Assembly (NCBI GenBank): GCA_031292035.1
Contig: JARLHX010000423.1
Coordinates: forward strand, 124,001 to 188,000
Direction: 5' to 3'
DNA from: Negativicutes bacterium
GTDB lineage: Bacteria > Bacillota_C > Negativicutes > Sporomusales_B > JARLHX01
DNA: 64,000 bases
Part shown: positions 1 through 8,211 of the stretch, piece by piece
How the letters are laid out: every line of letters starts with the position of its first letter
Position numbering within the stretch: position 1 is the first letter of the stretch
Position numbers and translations under genes: made by a program
Notes under the pieces: generated by a model
The model's input: the letters and a program-made list of their open reading frames with translations, nothing else
Told to the model about the DNA's origin: nothing
Database searches by the model: none

Positions 1-577
1 CATCGGCTTCAGCGGGCCAACGGTCAGATAGCCACAGCGCGAGGGTGGGGGCGAGAGCCCCGCCCAGACTATGGCCGGTGACGTTGAGGATGATTTGCTG
101 GCAGTTTGCAGCGGCGAGATCTTGTAAGAAGGTGAAAAGCGGGGGCAGTTGATCAGGAATGGTCATGCGGTTGAGCAAAAGATCCAGCCCCAGGTTGGTG
201 CCTTTGGCGATGGCGGCGGCACCCGGGGGAGCTCCAGAGAGGTGCTCGGGATCCTGAGGAACAGAGCTCCACTCAATCAGCTGATCCACCGCCAGATCCT
301 GCCACAGCCAGGAAGACAAAGACCGGGTGTTTGTGCCACGGATGATAAGATAATATTCTGCTGGGTTGGCGGCATTTTGGACGATATAGGCTAACGCATC
401 GTCCAGTGCGGAAGCGGTGTGCCAAGCAGGACCCCATACGGTGCGAAATGTTCCGATGTACGGTTCGAGTAGTTCGAGGACAGCCTGGATAGCCGCAGTC
501 GGGTTTTGTTCGGATTCACCGGCATAAGCGCTGAACGATAAGGATAAGGCGATTGCTTCTTGCGGAGCGGTGCGCAC
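1..577 (-). CDS. Lipase (class 3)-like alpha/beta hydrolase, 3' end cut by window edge
   Basis: The minus strand reads open from a GTG at 577 to the window edge, giving 192 residues with no stop. The nucleophile elbow G-H-S-L-G-G lies about 20 residues before the edge, inside VTGHSLGGALAPTLALWL, which is the class 3 lipase signature. An upstream IIRGTNT stretch resembles the strand and oxyanion region of that family. An AGGTGA ribosome site sits 5 bases before the GTG. No signal peptide is obvious, so it may be cytoplasmic. The catalytic Asp and His would lie outside the window. The fold call is fairly safe; the substrate is unknown. Confidence 0.75.
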   Translation of the reverse strand, partial: MRTAPQEAIALSLSFSAYAGESEQNPTAAIQAVLELLEPYIGTFRTVWGPAWHTASALDDALAYIVQNAANPAEYYLIIRGTNTRSLSSWLWQDLAVDQLIEWSSVPQDPEHLSGAPPGAAAIAKGTNLGLDLLLNRMTIPDQLPPLFTFLQDLAAANCQQIILNVTGHSLGGALAPTLALWLSDRWPAEAD

Positions 578-648
578 AAAAATCACCTGCACTCACTTTT
601 CTGAGACCATATGTTATATAATATGGAAACTCACGGCGTTCAGTGCAG

Positions 649-676
649 GAAAAAACCCTTGCGTAAGCAAGGGTTT
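649..676 (-). terminator. Intrinsic terminator of the DUF2680 gene
   Basis: A perfect 10-bp stem (AAACCCTTGC / GCAAGGGTTT, loop GTAA) is followed on the minus strand by a run of six T. It lies 38 bases past the stop of the gene ending at 714 and separates it from the lipase gene. Confidence 0.85.
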
Positions 677-713
677 CGCCGTCAAGGGCTATTTATGTTT
701 GTCAGGGGAACAA

Positions 714-1136
714 TTATTTGGTGTTGTCGACAGGAGCCTGTTGCGAGCAGCCACCGCGGCCGCCAAAGCCCGGTCCGCCTTGACCAGGTCCGCGGCCCAT
801 CATGCCGCCACCCATCATGCCACGGCCGCCCATCATGCCAGGAATGAAGCCCTGCTGCTGACGATATTCCATTCGATCCTTCATCATGGCGGCCCGCTGG
901 TCAGCCTGCCATTGGGTCATATAGCCCCAGGAGACGTATTTTTGCATCATCTGTTTCTGGGTGTCAAGCAGCTGGTTTTGCAGGGGCGCCAATTCCTGTT
1001 TCTGTGCTTCGGTCAGAGTGGGGGGCTGATAGCGCCCAGGGACCTGAGTCTGGTCGGGTGTCGCCGCGTACACCAGAGTGCCGGCGAGAATCATTACAAC
1101 CAAGGCGATGCTGGCAAAGATAGCTGTCTTTTTCAT
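714..1136 (-). CDS. DUF2680-type exported protein with Met/Gly-rich tail
   Basis: This 140-residue protein starts with a clear signal peptide (MKKTAIFASIALVVMILAGTLVYA, cut after AYA-type residues near position 25). Residues 38-95 have the Leu/Gln-rich helical pattern TLTEAQKQELAPLQNQLL followed by YGYMTQ-like WGYMTQWQADQR, as in DUF2680 proteins. The last 45 residues are rich in Gly and Met (GMMGGRGMMGGG) and end with one Cys. A GGAGGA ribosome site precedes the ATG. It stands alone between terminators. Its function is unknown; the Met-rich tail could bind metal, which is speculation. Confidence 0.7.
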   Translation of the reverse strand: MKKTAIFASIALVVMILAGTLVYAATPDQTQVPGRYQPPTLTEAQKQELAPLQNQLLDTQKQMMQKYVSWGYMTQWQADQRAAMMKDRMEYRQQQGFIPGMMGGRGMMGGGMMGRGPGQGGPGFGGRGGCSQQAPVDNTK

Positions 1137-1333
1137 GGGTATTCCTCCTTTTGCTTTCTGATTTTAGTATAGATGAACATTTTGGCAAAAGTATGGCGCA
1201 GTTGTAACAAATTTGTGAAATCTCCGGTGGACCAGCCTTGGATTTTCCTTCCGGCGGCAGGTAATGAAAGGCCGGACGCGAAATATATAGTCGCAAGTCT
1301 TAATGTGAGAGTGAGTTTCGGTGGGGTGGACGG

Positions 1334-1750
1334 ATGATTCTCGGTATCGGTATCGACATCATTGAAATCGAACGTGTCAGGGCGGCTTTGGAGCGAGAGC
1401 GGTTTGCCCAGCGGGTTTTTACCGACGGTGAACAGGCATACTGCGAGGGCCGGGGAGGGCAGCGTTTTGCTTCTTATGCTGCGCGTTTCGCCGGTAAGGA
1501 GGCGGTGCTGAAAGCTCTCGGTACCGGTCTGGTCGGCGGCCAGTGGCGCGATATCGAGATTTTGCCTGACGTGCTGGGCGCTCCATCTGTCAACTTATCC
1601 GGCTTTTTCCTTGAGCTGGCCCGTCAAAAAGGGGTCGGTGCAATTCATATTTCCCTGACCCACGCGCGGGAATACGCCGCTGCGCAGGTGATTATCTGGG
1701 GAGGTGCGGCTGATGAAGGTTGCCACGGCAGCCGAAATGCGGGAGATTGA
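1334..1750 (+). CDS. acpS: Holo-[acyl-carrier-protein] synthase
   Basis: It transfers 4'-phosphopantetheine from CoA to apo-ACP for fatty acid synthesis. The N-terminus ILGIGIDIIEIERV carries the metal-binding Asp (D8), and FAGKEAVLKALGTG carries the second metal ligand (E56); both are family signatures. At 138 residues it is slightly longer than usual (about 120-126) because its 3' end runs 38 bases into nnr in another frame. The ATG follows GGTGGGGTGG. The coupling to nnr matches the acpS-nnr order common in Firmicutes. Confidence 0.95.
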   Translation: MILGIGIDIIEIERVRAALERERFAQRVFTDGEQAYCEGRGGQRFASYAARFAGKEAVLKALGTGLVGGQWRDIEILPDVLGAPSVNLSGFFLELARQKGVGAIHISLTHAREYAAAQVIIWGGAADEGCHGSRNAGD

Positions 1751-3296
1751 CCGCAAAGCCATTTTTGAGTGTGGGATGCCTGGCGCGGCGCTGATGGAAA
1801 GCGCCGGTGGCGAAGTGGCCTGGAAGGTCGGGGAACTGCTCGGCGGTGCGGCGGGTAAAAGGGTCGTGATCTTCGCCGGCAGAGGCAATAACGGCGGCGA
1901 CGGATTTGTCGTTGCCAGGCGCCTGGCCAATCAGGGAGCAAAGATCAAGCTGTTTTTGCTGGGGACCAAAGAGGCGGTTGCTGGCGACGCCCGCATTTAC
2001 CTCGATGTGCTGCTTAATACTGGTACCGAGATCATGGAATTGACCAGTGAACGGGACTGGGATAAAGTCAAGATTGCCATCGCATTTGCCGATTGCCTGG
2101 TGGATGCCCTTGTCGGCACCGGGTTTCACGGGGAGGCTGACGGCGAGCTGGCCGAACTGATTACTATCATTAATAGTGCGGAAAAACTGGTGGTGGCGAT
2201 GGATGTGCCTTCTGGCATCGACGCCGATACCGGACAGGTGCGGGGCGTGGCGATAAAGGCTAGCCATACCGTTACCTTTGCTCTGGCCAAGCCGGGCTTG
2301 CTTTTTCAGCCAGGGGCCCATCACGCCGGGGTGGTGGCGGTGGCTGATATCGGTATTCCGGCAAGTGTCTTGGCGTCCAGCGATATCAGGCAGAATATGA
2401 TTACCGCCGGTATGGTGCGCCAGGTGTTGCCTGTGCGGCAGCCCTGGGCTCACAAGGGATCTTGCGGCCGGGTGCTGGTGGTGGCCGGTTCACAGGGATT
2501 TACCGGGGCGGCGGCCCTTGCCGCGAATGCTGCGGTGAGGGCAGGGGCCGGACTGGTTACTCTTGGCGTTGCGGCCAGCCTCCAACCGATTATGGCCGGT
2601 AAGCTGACCGAAGTGATGACCAGACCGCTGCCGGAGACGGCCTGGGGGGCCCTGGGGCTTGACGCGGCGCCGTATATTCAAAAATTGGTTGAGACCTGCG
2701 ACGTGCTGGCCATGGGGCCCGGACTGGGAAGGGATGAGGAGGCAGCCGAAGTGGTGCGGGAAACGGTAAGAAGTGCCTGCTGCCCGCTGGTGCTGGACGC
2801 CGATGCCTTGAATGCTTTGGTGGGGAACACCGAAATTTTGCTGGAATCAGAAGCGCTGGCGGTGCTCACCCCCCATCCGGGGGAACTGGCCAGGCTGACC
2901 GGTCTTGGTGTGGACATAATCAACGCCGACCGTCTCACGGCAGCAAGGGATGCGGCTGGGGAGTGGGGCTGTATTGTAGTATTGAAGGGACCGGGTACAG
3001 TGGTGGCTTTTCCCGACGGCGAGGTGTTTATCAATACCACCGGCAACGCCGGCATGGCCACCGGCGGGACGGGCGACGTCCTCACCGGGGTCATCACCGC
3101 GCTGATCGCCCAGGGGCTTTCCAGTCATGACGCTGCTGTGGCCGGAGTATATATCCATGGTCTGGCGGGAGACATTGCCGCCAGGCAGGGAATTGTCGGC
3201 ATGAGCGCCGGCGATCTTCTCCAGGCTATACCGGCCGCCATACACAGTCTGCAGTCCGGCGGCGGCGATTTGTTTACTGATGCTGCCAAACCTTGA
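1713..3296 (+). CDS. nnr: Bifunctional NAD(P)H-hydrate epimerase / ADP-dependent dehydratase
   Basis: This enzyme repairs hydrated NAD(P)H. The N-terminal epimerase domain (about residues 1-210) shows GRGNNGGDGFVVAR and the VDALVGTGFHG strand. The C-terminal ribokinase-like dehydratase domain (about 225-510) shows HKGSCGRVLVVAGSQGFTGA, MGPGLGRD, LDADALNAL, TPHPGELARLTG and NTTGNAGMATGGTGDVLTG. I chose ATG 1713 because GGGGAGG at 1697-1703 gives normal spacing; a GTG at 1704 would lie directly on the ribosome site. It overlaps acpS, which suggests translational coupling. Confidence 0.95.
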   Translation: MKVATAAEMREIDRKAIFECGMPGAALMESAGGEVAWKVGELLGGAAGKRVVIFAGRGNNGGDGFVVARRLANQGAKIKLFLLGTKEAVAGDARIYLDVLLNTGTEIMELTSERDWDKVKIAIAFADCLVDALVGTGFHGEADGELAELITIINSAEKLVVAMDVPSGIDADTGQVRGVAIKASHTVTFALAKPGLLFQPGAHHAGVVAVADIGIPASVLASSDIRQNMITAGMVRQVLPVRQPWAHKGSCGRVLVVAGSQGFTGAAALAANAAVRAGAGLVTLGVAASLQPIMAGKLTEVMTRPLPETAWGALGLDAAPYIQKLVETCDVLAMGPGLGRDEEAAEVVRETVRSACCPLVLDADALNALVGNTEILLESEALAVLTPHPGELARLTGLGVDIINADRLTAARDAAGEWGCIVVLKGPGTVVAFPDGEVFINTTGNAGMATGGTGDVLTGVITALIAQGLSSHDAAVAGVYIHGLAGDIAARQGIVGMSAGDLLQAIPAAIHSLQSGGGDLFTDAAKP

Positions 3297-3401
3297 ATAT
3301 TTCGGCATAACTTTCTCCAGAATCAGGCATACTTAGCTTATCGGTTCCAGCGGTAATTTTTCCCGGTGTGCAAATATGGGCAAATAGGTATATATATGGC
3401 G

Positions 3402-3431
3402 TTGACATTGGTATATAACTATTCATATAAT
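3402..3431 (+). promoter_or_regulatory. SigmaA-type promoter of ndoAI-ndoA
   Basis: A perfect TTGACA (3402-3407) and a perfect TATAAT (3426-3431) are separated by 18 bases, 45 bases before the ndoAI start, in an AT-rich gap. The toxin-antitoxin pair thus has its own strong promoter. Confidence 0.8.
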
Positions 3432-3475
3432 TAATATATATTATTGTCGGTACCTGAAACGGCGGGGGTGATGAC

Positions 3476-3751
3476 GTGGCCGAATTGAAGCGTATCATGA
3501 TTAGCATCCCGAATAGCTTACTGCAAGAAGTGGATGGCATTATCGCCATGGAAAAGTTGAGTCGCAGTCAGTTTGTGCGTGAGGCGATGCGCCTGTATAT
3601 TGAGGAACGCAAGCGGAAGGCCGTGCGGGATATGATGCGTAAGGGATATCAGGAGATGGCCATCATCAATTTGACGTTAGCTGAGGAAGGATTAACCGCC
3701 GATGTGGAAGTCTATGAAATGATGCCCACCTTGTTAGTGGAGCGTGAGTAG
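3476..3751 (+). CDS. ndoAI: Ribbon-helix-helix antitoxin EndoAI (CopG/MazE-type)
   Basis: This 91-residue protein opens with the ribbon-helix-helix pattern [21 protein letters not shown] followed by [20 protein letters not shown], as in the Bacillus EndoAI antitoxin. It should bind its own promoter and neutralise the toxin through its C-terminal tail. It starts at a GTG with GGGGGTG just upstream. It is followed after 2 bases by the toxin gene, the normal order for the module. Confidence 0.9.
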   Translation: MAELKRIMISIPNSLLQEVDGIIAMEKLSRSQFVREAMRLYIEERKRKAVRDMMRKGYQEMAIINLTLAEEGLTADVEVYEMMPTLLVERE

Positions 3752-3753
3752 AC

Positions 3754-4104
3754 ATGGTGGTGAAGCGCGGGGACATTTATTATGCCAATCTGAGCCCGGT
3801 AGTGGGGTCGGAACAGGGCGGGCACCGGCCGGTGCTGGTGATCCAAAACGATGTCGGCAACAAATACAGCCCTACCGTTATTGTTGCAGCTATCACTTCC
3901 CAGATTTCGAAAGCAAAATTGCCGACCCACATCGAAATTAGCGCCAAGCAGTTTAACCTGGATAAGGATTCGGTCATCCTGCTTGAGCAGATGCGGACCA
4001 TTGATAAACGCCGCTTGAAAGAAAGGGTCACTCATCTGAGTGACGACACCATGGGCAAGGTAGACGAAGCCATTCGGATCAGCCTGGGATTGGTTCAGTT
4101 GTAA
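3754..4104 (+). CDS. ndoA: EndoA/MazF-type mRNA endoribonuclease toxin
   Basis: This 116-residue protein has the full MazF signature: [31 protein letters not shown] near the start, [14 protein letters not shown], and [13 protein letters not shown] with the TIDK segment. In Bacillus this enzyme cuts single-stranded RNA at UACAU-type sites; the specificity here is inferred from similarity. It is translated 2 bases after ndoAI and is followed by a terminator, so the two form one short operon. Confidence 0.93.
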   Translation: MVVKRGDIYYANLSPVVGSEQGGHRPVLVIQNDVGNKYSPTVIVAAITSQISKAKLPTHIEISAKQFNLDKDSVILLEQMRTIDKRRLKERVTHLSDDTMGKVDEAIRISLGLVQL

Positions 4105-4106
4105 TG

Positions 4107-4130
4107 ATAGGCGGGCTTCTGCCTATTTTT
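4107..4130 (+). terminator. Terminator after ndoA
   Basis: ATAGGC (4107-4112) pairs with GCCTAT (4121-4126), followed by a T run, three bases past the ndoA stop. Confidence 0.7.
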
Positions 4131-4153
4131 AGTTTGGAGGGGTAGCTTACATA

Positions 4154-5050
4154 GTGGAGAACGGAATGGTATTTCGACGAAAGTGGGTCGCCCTGGCAGC
4201 GGTGCTCGTGTCTTTGGCAGTACTACTCGGCTCTTTTGGCTGCGGCAAACAGCAACCGGAGCCGGTAAAAACGCAAAACCTGGTCGTCAATGTCATCGAT
4301 ATCGGGCAAGGTGACGCCATTCTTATCCGTAGTCCTGAGCAGGTTACCCTGATCGATACCGGTGATGTGGCGACGCGGGACAGACTGGTAAGCTTTCTCA
4401 AAAAACAGGGCATTACCGTGGTGGACAACCTGATCATCACTCATCCGCACAGTGACCATCTCGGCGGGGCAGCAGCCGTGCTGGAACAGTTTGCCGTCAA
4501 ACATATCTATGACAGCGGTCAGACGACGACCAGCGCCCTTTATCGCAACTACCTGTCGCTGATCCAGAAAAAGAACATCCCCTTCACCGTTCTTGCCGCC
4601 GGCAGTCGTCTCGATATTGGCGGCGGGGCGGTTCTCAGCATTTTTGGACCAGAGAGCCCGTTTATCACCGGCAGTGATTCGGATCTTAACAATAATTCAG
4701 TGGTTGCCAAGCTGACCTACGGCAGCTTTGCCATGCTGCTGCCGGGAGACGCTGAACTGGAAGCCGAGGGACGTCTGCTGAAACGGTTTGGCGGCGAACT
4801 GAAAAGCCAGGTGCTGAAAAGCGGCCATCATGGCAGCCATACTTCGTCGTCCCTTCCTTTTCTCAAGGCGGTGAGCCCGGAGGTGGTCATTGTTTCCGAC
4901 GGACTCAATAACGAGTATCATCATCCCCACCCCTCAACCCTGCGCAAATATGGCGACCTCGGCATTAAGGTTTACCGGACCGACAGTGACGGTACGGTAA
5001 CGGTTGTCAGTGATGGGAAGACCTATACCGTGACAAAGGAGCGGCAATGA
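4154..5050 (+). CDS. ComEC C-terminal-like metallo-beta-lactamase-fold hydrolase, membrane-anchored
   Basis: The 298-residue protein has a hydrophobic N-terminus ending in a Cys (LLGSFGC, C30), so it is probably a lipoprotein, though the lipobox is imperfect. The metallo-hydrolase motifs follow: VIDIGQGDAILI, TLIDTG, THPHSDHLGG (about 97-105), LLPGDAE and KSGHHGSHTS. These match the soluble hydrolase domain of ComEC/Rec2-type proteins. It starts at a GTG after GGAGGGG with 11-12 bases of spacing. The next gene, DUF3006, starts 1 base after its stop, a pairing often seen for these hydrolases. The substrate is unknown. Confidence 0.85.
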   Translation: MENGMVFRRKWVALAAVLVSLAVLLGSFGCGKQQPEPVKTQNLVVNVIDIGQGDAILIRSPEQVTLIDTGDVATRDRLVSFLKKQGITVVDNLIITHPHSDHLGGAAAVLEQFAVKHIYDSGQTTTSALYRNYLSLIQKKNIPFTVLAAGSRLDIGGGAVLSIFGPESPFITGSDSDLNNNSVVAKLTYGSFAMLLPGDAELEAEGRLLKRFGGELKSQVLKSGHHGSHTSSSLPFLKAVSPEVVIVSDGLNNEYHHPHPSTLRKYGDLGIKVYRTDSDGTVTVVSDGKTYTVTKERQ

Positions 5051-5051
5051 T

Positions 5052-5276
5052 ATGCTTGTCAAGGCGGTAGTAGACCGGCTTGAGGGAGATAAGGCGGTGT
5101 TGTTGCTTGGCGAAGACGAGACCGCTGCGGTCTGGCCCCGCCAAGGGTTGCCGCCCGGAGTGCGGGAAGGCGATATCCTGGCTGTCGATTTGTGCCGGGA
5201 TGAGGCGGCCACCCGTCAAGCCCGCGCCATGGCGGAAGATCTCCTCCGACAATTGACCCACAAGGAAGAGAAATAG
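5052..5276 (+). CDS. DUF3006 family protein
   Basis: This is a 74-residue soluble protein with the pattern VKAVVDRLEGDKAVLLLGED followed by WPRQGLPPGVREGDILAVDL, typical of DUF3006 (a small beta-barrel-like domain). It is coupled to the upstream hydrolase gene with 1 base between them, so a shared role is likely. The function is not established. Confidence 0.85.
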   Translation: MLVKAVVDRLEGDKAVLLLGEDETAAVWPRQGLPPGVREGDILAVDLCRDEAATRQARAMAEDLLRQLTHKEEK

Positions 5277-5444
5277 GCGAGTCCTTTTATTCATGCGAAG
5301 AAAGGGTAACCGGCGGCCCTGTTGCTGCATGTCGGTATCCCATAATTTACACATACGCAACATAACATTCCGACAAAAGTCCTGCAGGAAATTGACTGTA
5401 TAGCGCGAAGTGTAACATAACACGTCACAAAAGGAGGTGTTGGG

Positions 5445-6599
5445 GTGCGCCGCGCTATTTGTTTTGCCTTCATTTCCCTGGTTCTGCTGCTGTCGCCGGT
5501 AGCTATGGCTGGGCCTGTATACGCAGACGCTAAACCTGTCGCGACTATACCTGTCCTCAGGACTGACTCGACAGTCGCTAAGCCTGATGCCGTGCCGGCA
5601 GTACCGGCTGTCCAGCAACTGACACAGTTTCGCTGGGCTACCCACACAGATGCCACGACGGGGGCGAGCAGTCTTCGCCTGGTTTTCGACGTATCCGGAC
5701 CGGTGGACGTGGATGGCTCGCTTTCCTCGACACCTACACCGCGACTGATGGTCACTGTGAAAGGTGCTCAGCCGGGCAAAGTCAGCGACTCTGCCAATCT
5801 TGACGGGAAAATTGCCGATAGTGTGAGTATCTACGCCGTGGATGGGCAGAATACCAAGATAGCGGTAGACTTGCCTCTGATGGTGGATGAGGGCGACTAC
5901 CGGGTCTTTACCCTGCCGCCTGATGCGAGCGCCGGCAAGCCTTTCCGGGTGGTGGTGGATATCAACAAGCCGCTGCCGCCGGTAGTGTTTAACTTCACTT
6001 CCGGACTGAAAGGTAAGGTTATCACGATTGACCCTGGCCACGGTGGCAGTGATCCTGGCGCCATTGGTCTTGCCAGAATTCAGGAAAAGACGGTCACTCT
6101 GGCGGTGTCGCTTAAAGTGAAGGCGCTGCTGGAAAAAGCCGGAGCCAAGGTGCTGATGACCCGGGATACCGACATTGATGTCTTTGGACCGAATTCTTCG
6201 GCGGTCGACGAACTCAAGGCCCGTACGACAGTTGCCAATGCTCGTAAGGCTGATATTTTCCTCAGTATTCATGCCAACTCGTTTGTCAATCGGACGGTAG
6301 GCGGAACTGCTACTTACTATTATCAGAAGAGCCAGTATGATTCTTTGTTGGCCCAGTGCATTCAGGCCGGAGTGGTTCAGACTGCCGGTTTGAGTAATCG
6401 CGGCTCTTTCCCGGCCAATTTCTATGTGATCAAGCGCACGTTGATGCCGGCGTCGCTGCTGGAAATGGGCTTCCTGTCCAATCCGGACGAGGAAAAATTG
6501 CTGAATGATCCGGTGTTTCAACAAAAGGTAGCCCAGGGTATTGTTCAGGGTATGGACCGGTTTTTCACCCTGGCGGCCCAAGGAGGAGGTGACCGGTAG
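5445..6599 (+). CDS. N-acetylmuramoyl-L-alanine amidase with AMIN domain
   Basis: The protein is exported (signal peptide ending near AMAGPVYADA). Residues about 60-180 form an AMIN-type beta domain that targets the cell wall. The amidase_3 catalytic domain covers about 190-375, with ITIDPGHGGSDPGAIG (Zn ligand His), a Glu in RIQEKTVTLAV, IFLSIHANSF (Zn ligand His) and LLEMGFLSN (catalytic Glu). It cleaves the bond between muramic acid and the stem peptide. It starts at a GTG after a strong AAAGGAGGTG. Its stop TAG overlaps the start of the GerMN gene by one base, so the two are co-transcribed. Confidence 0.93.
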   Translation: MRRAICFAFISLVLLLSPVAMAGPVYADAKPVATIPVLRTDSTVAKPDAVPAVPAVQQLTQFRWATHTDATTGASSLRLVFDVSGPVDVDGSLSSTPTPRLMVTVKGAQPGKVSDSANLDGKIADSVSIYAVDGQNTKIAVDLPLMVDEGDYRVFTLPPDASAGKPFRVVVDINKPLPPVVFNFTSGLKGKVITIDPGHGGSDPGAIGLARIQEKTVTLAVSLKVKALLEKAGAKVLMTRDTDIDVFGPNSSAVDELKARTTVANARKADIFLSIHANSFVNRTVGGTATYYYQKSQYDSLLAQCIQAGVVQTAGLSNRGSFPANFYVIKRTLMPASLLEMGFLSNPDEEKLLNDPVFQQKVAQGIVQGMDRFFTLAAQGGGDR

Positions 6600-7168
6600 T
6601 GGCGGATCAAATGAAAAAAATACTGTTGGTGGCCCTGCTGGCGCTGACCACTTTGGCAGCCGGCTGCTCTCCGACCACCCCGTCTACGGCTCCGCCGGGA
6701 ACGGAAGCTGATAAAGAACAGGCCGCTTCGTTGGCACCGGGCACAGCCGACACCATGCGGCTCACCGTTTACTACGCGACCGCTGACGCCATGTATCTGG
6801 CGCCTGAAGTGCGTGTGGTGCCCAAGACCCCCCACCCAGCCCAAAGCGCGCTGGAACTCCTGCTTCAGGACCCGAAAGGCCATGGTCTGGTAAAGGTCTT
6901 GCCTGAGGGGACCAAGGTGCGGGGTATTACCATCAAGGATCATGTCGCTTTTGTCGATTTTAACGACAAGCTGATAAAAAATAACGGTGGCGGGTCGGCC
7001 AGTGAAATATTAACGGTCGGCGCCATCGTCAACACCCTGACCGAATTCCCGGAAATCCACAAGGTCCAGATCATGGTGGAGGGGAAAAAGGTCGACACTT
7101 TGTCTGGCCATATGGATACCAGCGAACCGCTGAGCCGGTCGGAACAGATTGTCAGAAAATCCTTGTAA
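6599..7168 (+). CDS. GerMN-domain lipoprotein
   Basis: The N-terminus ends in a good lipobox (TLAAGC, C23). After a Pro/Thr-rich linker, residues about 50-165 form a GerMN domain: LTVYYATADAMYLAPEVR, a segment of about 60 residues, then AFVDFNDKLI and EILTVGAIVNTLTEFPEIHKVQIMVEG. GerM-type proteins act in sporulation and germination; other GerMN lipoproteins are cell-envelope proteins. It starts at a GTG overlapping the amidase stop, with GGAGGAGG upstream. The pairing with an amidase fits a cell-wall role. Confidence 0.88.
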   Translation: MADQMKKILLVALLALTTLAAGCSPTTPSTAPPGTEADKEQAASLAPGTADTMRLTVYYATADAMYLAPEVRVVPKTPHPAQSALELLLQDPKGHGLVKVLPEGTKVRGITIKDHVAFVDFNDKLIKNNGGGSASEILTVGAIVNTLTEFPEIHKVQIMVEGKKVDTLSGHMDTSEPLSRSEQIVRKSL

Positions 7169-7174
7169 GATTGA

Positions 7175-7209
7175 AAAAGACAGCCGCGATTTCGCGGCTG
7201 TCTTTTATT
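7175..7209 (+). terminator. Strong intrinsic terminator after the GerMN gene
   Basis: A perfect stem pairs AAAGACAGCCGCGA with TCGCGGCTGTCTTT around a 2-base loop and continues into a T-rich tract. The A-rich 5' flank may let it also stop transcription arriving from the convergent gene ending at 7255. Confidence 0.9.
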
Positions 7210-7254
7210 TGTAGTGTTGATTTTCAAAGTATTTGCACTAAACAAAGGGTCGAA

Positions 7255-8100
7255 TCAACTGTCGTCGTCGCTGTCGTCGCCGCCCAGCAGGCTGCCGAGG
7301 CCGCCGAGGACGGTTCCCCCCAAGACGGTTTTCCCGATGATGTTGCTGTCGTCTCTGCCCCCGCCGTGCTGGGGTGCGGCAGCCAGCATCCGTCCGGCCA
7401 GCCGGGAAAATGGCAGGGATTGCAGCCAGATTTTGCCGGGTCCCCGCAGTACAGCGAAGAACAGGCCTTCGCCGCCGAAGAGGGCGGATTTAATATTGCC
7501 GGCCTGTTCGATGTCGAATTGGACGGTGGGCTCGATGGCTACGACACAGCCGGTATTGACATGGACGACTTCGCCAGGCTGGAGCTGGCGCTCGACAATG
7601 GTGCCGCCGGCATGCAGGAAGACATGACCGTCACCCTCCAATTTTTGCATGATGAAGCCATCGCCGCCGAATAGACCGGTCAGGATTTTCCTTTGAAAAA
7701 AAACGCCGATGGAAACGCCTTTGGCGGCGCAGAGAAAGCTGTCTTTCTGGCAAATCAGGGTACCGCCCACCTGGGGCAAGTGAACCGGGATGATGTTTCC
7801 GGGATAAGGGGCAGCAAAAGCGACCTTCCCTTTGCCTGAACCCTGCTGGGTGAAAACGGTAATAAACATGCTTTCGCCGGACAGTACCCGCTTGCCGGCT
7901 ACCAGGAGCTTATCGAAGAAGCCGCTGCTTTTGGCCGAGCCGTCGCCGAAAAGGGTGTCCATCTGAACGGTGGCGTCTTTGTACATCAGGGCGCCGGCTT
8001 CGGCGACAACGCTCTCTCCGGAGTCCAGTTCAACTTCGACGAACTGCATTTCTGAACCGAGGATCTTATAGTCAATGACGTCAGAATAACTCAAGATCAT
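7255..8100 (-). CDS. AIM24/TIGR00266 family protein
   Basis: The 281-residue protein shows the family pattern: YKILGSEMQFVEVELDSGESVVAEAGALMYKD, a Gly-rich SGESMFITVFTQQG region, HLPQVGGTLICQKDSFLCAAKGVSIG and GDGFIMQKLEGDGHVFLHAGG. The C-terminus ends in Gly/Asp-rich sequence (LGSLLGGDDSDDDS). AIM24-like proteins form a beta-helix fold; their bacterial function is not known. A GAAGGAGTGA ribosome site precedes the ATG. The gene is convergent to the GerMN gene. Confidence 0.85.
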   Translation of the reverse strand: MILSYSDVIDYKILGSEMQFVEVELDSGESVVAEAGALMYKDATVQMDTLFGDGSAKSSGFFDKLLVAGKRVLSGESMFITVFTQQGSGKGKVAFAAPYPGNIIPVHLPQVGGTLICQKDSFLCAAKGVSIGVFFQRKILTGLFGGDGFIMQKLEGDGHVFLHAGGTIVERQLQPGEVVHVNTGCVVAIEPTVQFDIEQAGNIKSALFGGEGLFFAVLRGPGKIWLQSLPFSRLAGRMLAAAPQHGGGRDDSNIIGKTVLGGTVLGGLGSLLGGDDSDDDS

Positions 8101-8211
8101 TCACTCCTTCAACATATTCCTGGCACAAACGTTCGCGATATGCCGGGATTTTCCTGCAGAAAAAGAAGGCCCTGTGGGGGAAAGAGCAATCGTTCCGGCG
8201 CAGGCTGCGAT

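Noticed and set aside
5007..6581. 524-codon open frame on the minus strand opposite the amidase
   Set aside because: It is antisense to the amidase and DUF3006 genes, which have clear catalytic motifs. Its product has no recognisable domain and no ribosome site.
7171..7674. 167-codon plus-strand frame after the GerMN terminator
   Set aside because: It begins inside a terminator and runs antisense to the AIM24 gene.
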